A DNA stretch of 64,000 nt from an uncultured Methanomicrobiales archaeon (lineage in GTDB: Archaea > Halobacteriota > Methanomicrobia > Methanomicrobiales > Methanospirillaceae): NCBI GenBank assembly GCA_949320185.1, contig CASGHK010000016.1:62001-126000 (forward strand). Direction: 5' to 3'. Made by a program: the position numbers and the translations under genes. Positions 63,963 through 64,000 of this stretch are shown piece after piece (the first letter of the stretch is position 1; the number at the start of each line of letters is the position of its first letter). The notes below the pieces were generated by a model. That model saw only the letters and a list, made by a program, of their open reading frames with translations, made no database searches and had not been told where the DNA came from.

Positions 63963-64000
63963 CCCGAAGGTAATATTCGACACAGATTCTGGAGAAAAAT

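Overview
The window reads as chromosomal DNA of a GC-rich hydrogenotrophic methanogen, most probably of the order Methanomicrobiales. The archaeal and methanogen markers are a methanogenesis marker 8 family protein, an MtrA paralogue, a probable coenzyme F390 synthetase, a GHMP protein resembling beta-RFAP synthase, archaeosine synthesis genes (TgtA, ArcS), a split-zinc AMMECR1 protein and TATA-type promoters, several apparently leaderless. Large secreted proteins with PKD, beta-helix, CBM6-like and dockerin-like modules fit Methanoculleus/Methanofollis-type genomes. No cohesin, CRISPR array, rRNA operon or intact insertion sequence was seen.

1-16.1 kb is an accessory metal(loid)/redox island. 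It has two versions of one gene set: a CxxC thioredoxin-like mini-protein, DGC-domain Cys-rich protein(s) and a DUF318/ArsP-type permease. The first version (1.2-3.3 kb) adds a ferredoxin:thioredoxin reductase-like protein and sits behind an ArsC-type protein and a soluble MtrA-like corrinoid protein. The second (10.0-15.7 kb, minus strand) adds a fused P-type ATPase (DUF2703, Cys-rich linker, HMA, ATPase with CSC instead of CPC, second HMA) and diverges from an ArsR regulator across a perfect inverted repeat. Between them lie decayed genes (P-type ATPase tail, FmdE-like fragment, split TauE, ArsR pseudogene, a duplicated small membrane protein), a C39-like peptidase and an AOR-ThiF-MoaD operon that couples a tungsten aldehyde oxidoreductase to pterin sulfur transfer.

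16.1-31.8 kb holds YjbQ, a decayed dockerin-type gene, tRNA-Gly(GCC), the F390 synthetase-like ligase, a secreted papain-like/CBM/PEGA protein, a regulator-CbiQOMN cobalt uptake operon, an exported acetolactate decarboxylase, a GNAT enzyme and a PKD/dockerin beta-helix protein. 31.8-36.4 kb is a ParA-CheW-CheR chemotaxis cassette with a nearby response regulator. 36.4-45.5 kb is mixed metabolism: adenine deaminase, a decayed stretch, an MFS exporter, a TPR protein with an unusual start, MsrB, DUF1624 and marker 8.

45.5-64 kb holds a bacterial-type uvrA-uvrC-uvrB operon, a CBS-containing family II pyrophosphatase, a DUF2148 ferredoxin-domain protein, a GHMP enzyme, a Thr/Pro repeat lipoprotein, an NfnAB/SudAB-like pair, the AMMECR1-TgtA-ArcS archaeosine operon and another NosD-like/dockerin surface protein.

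All product names come from reading motifs and domain order by eye. No database search was possible, so names marked as probable need confirmation.
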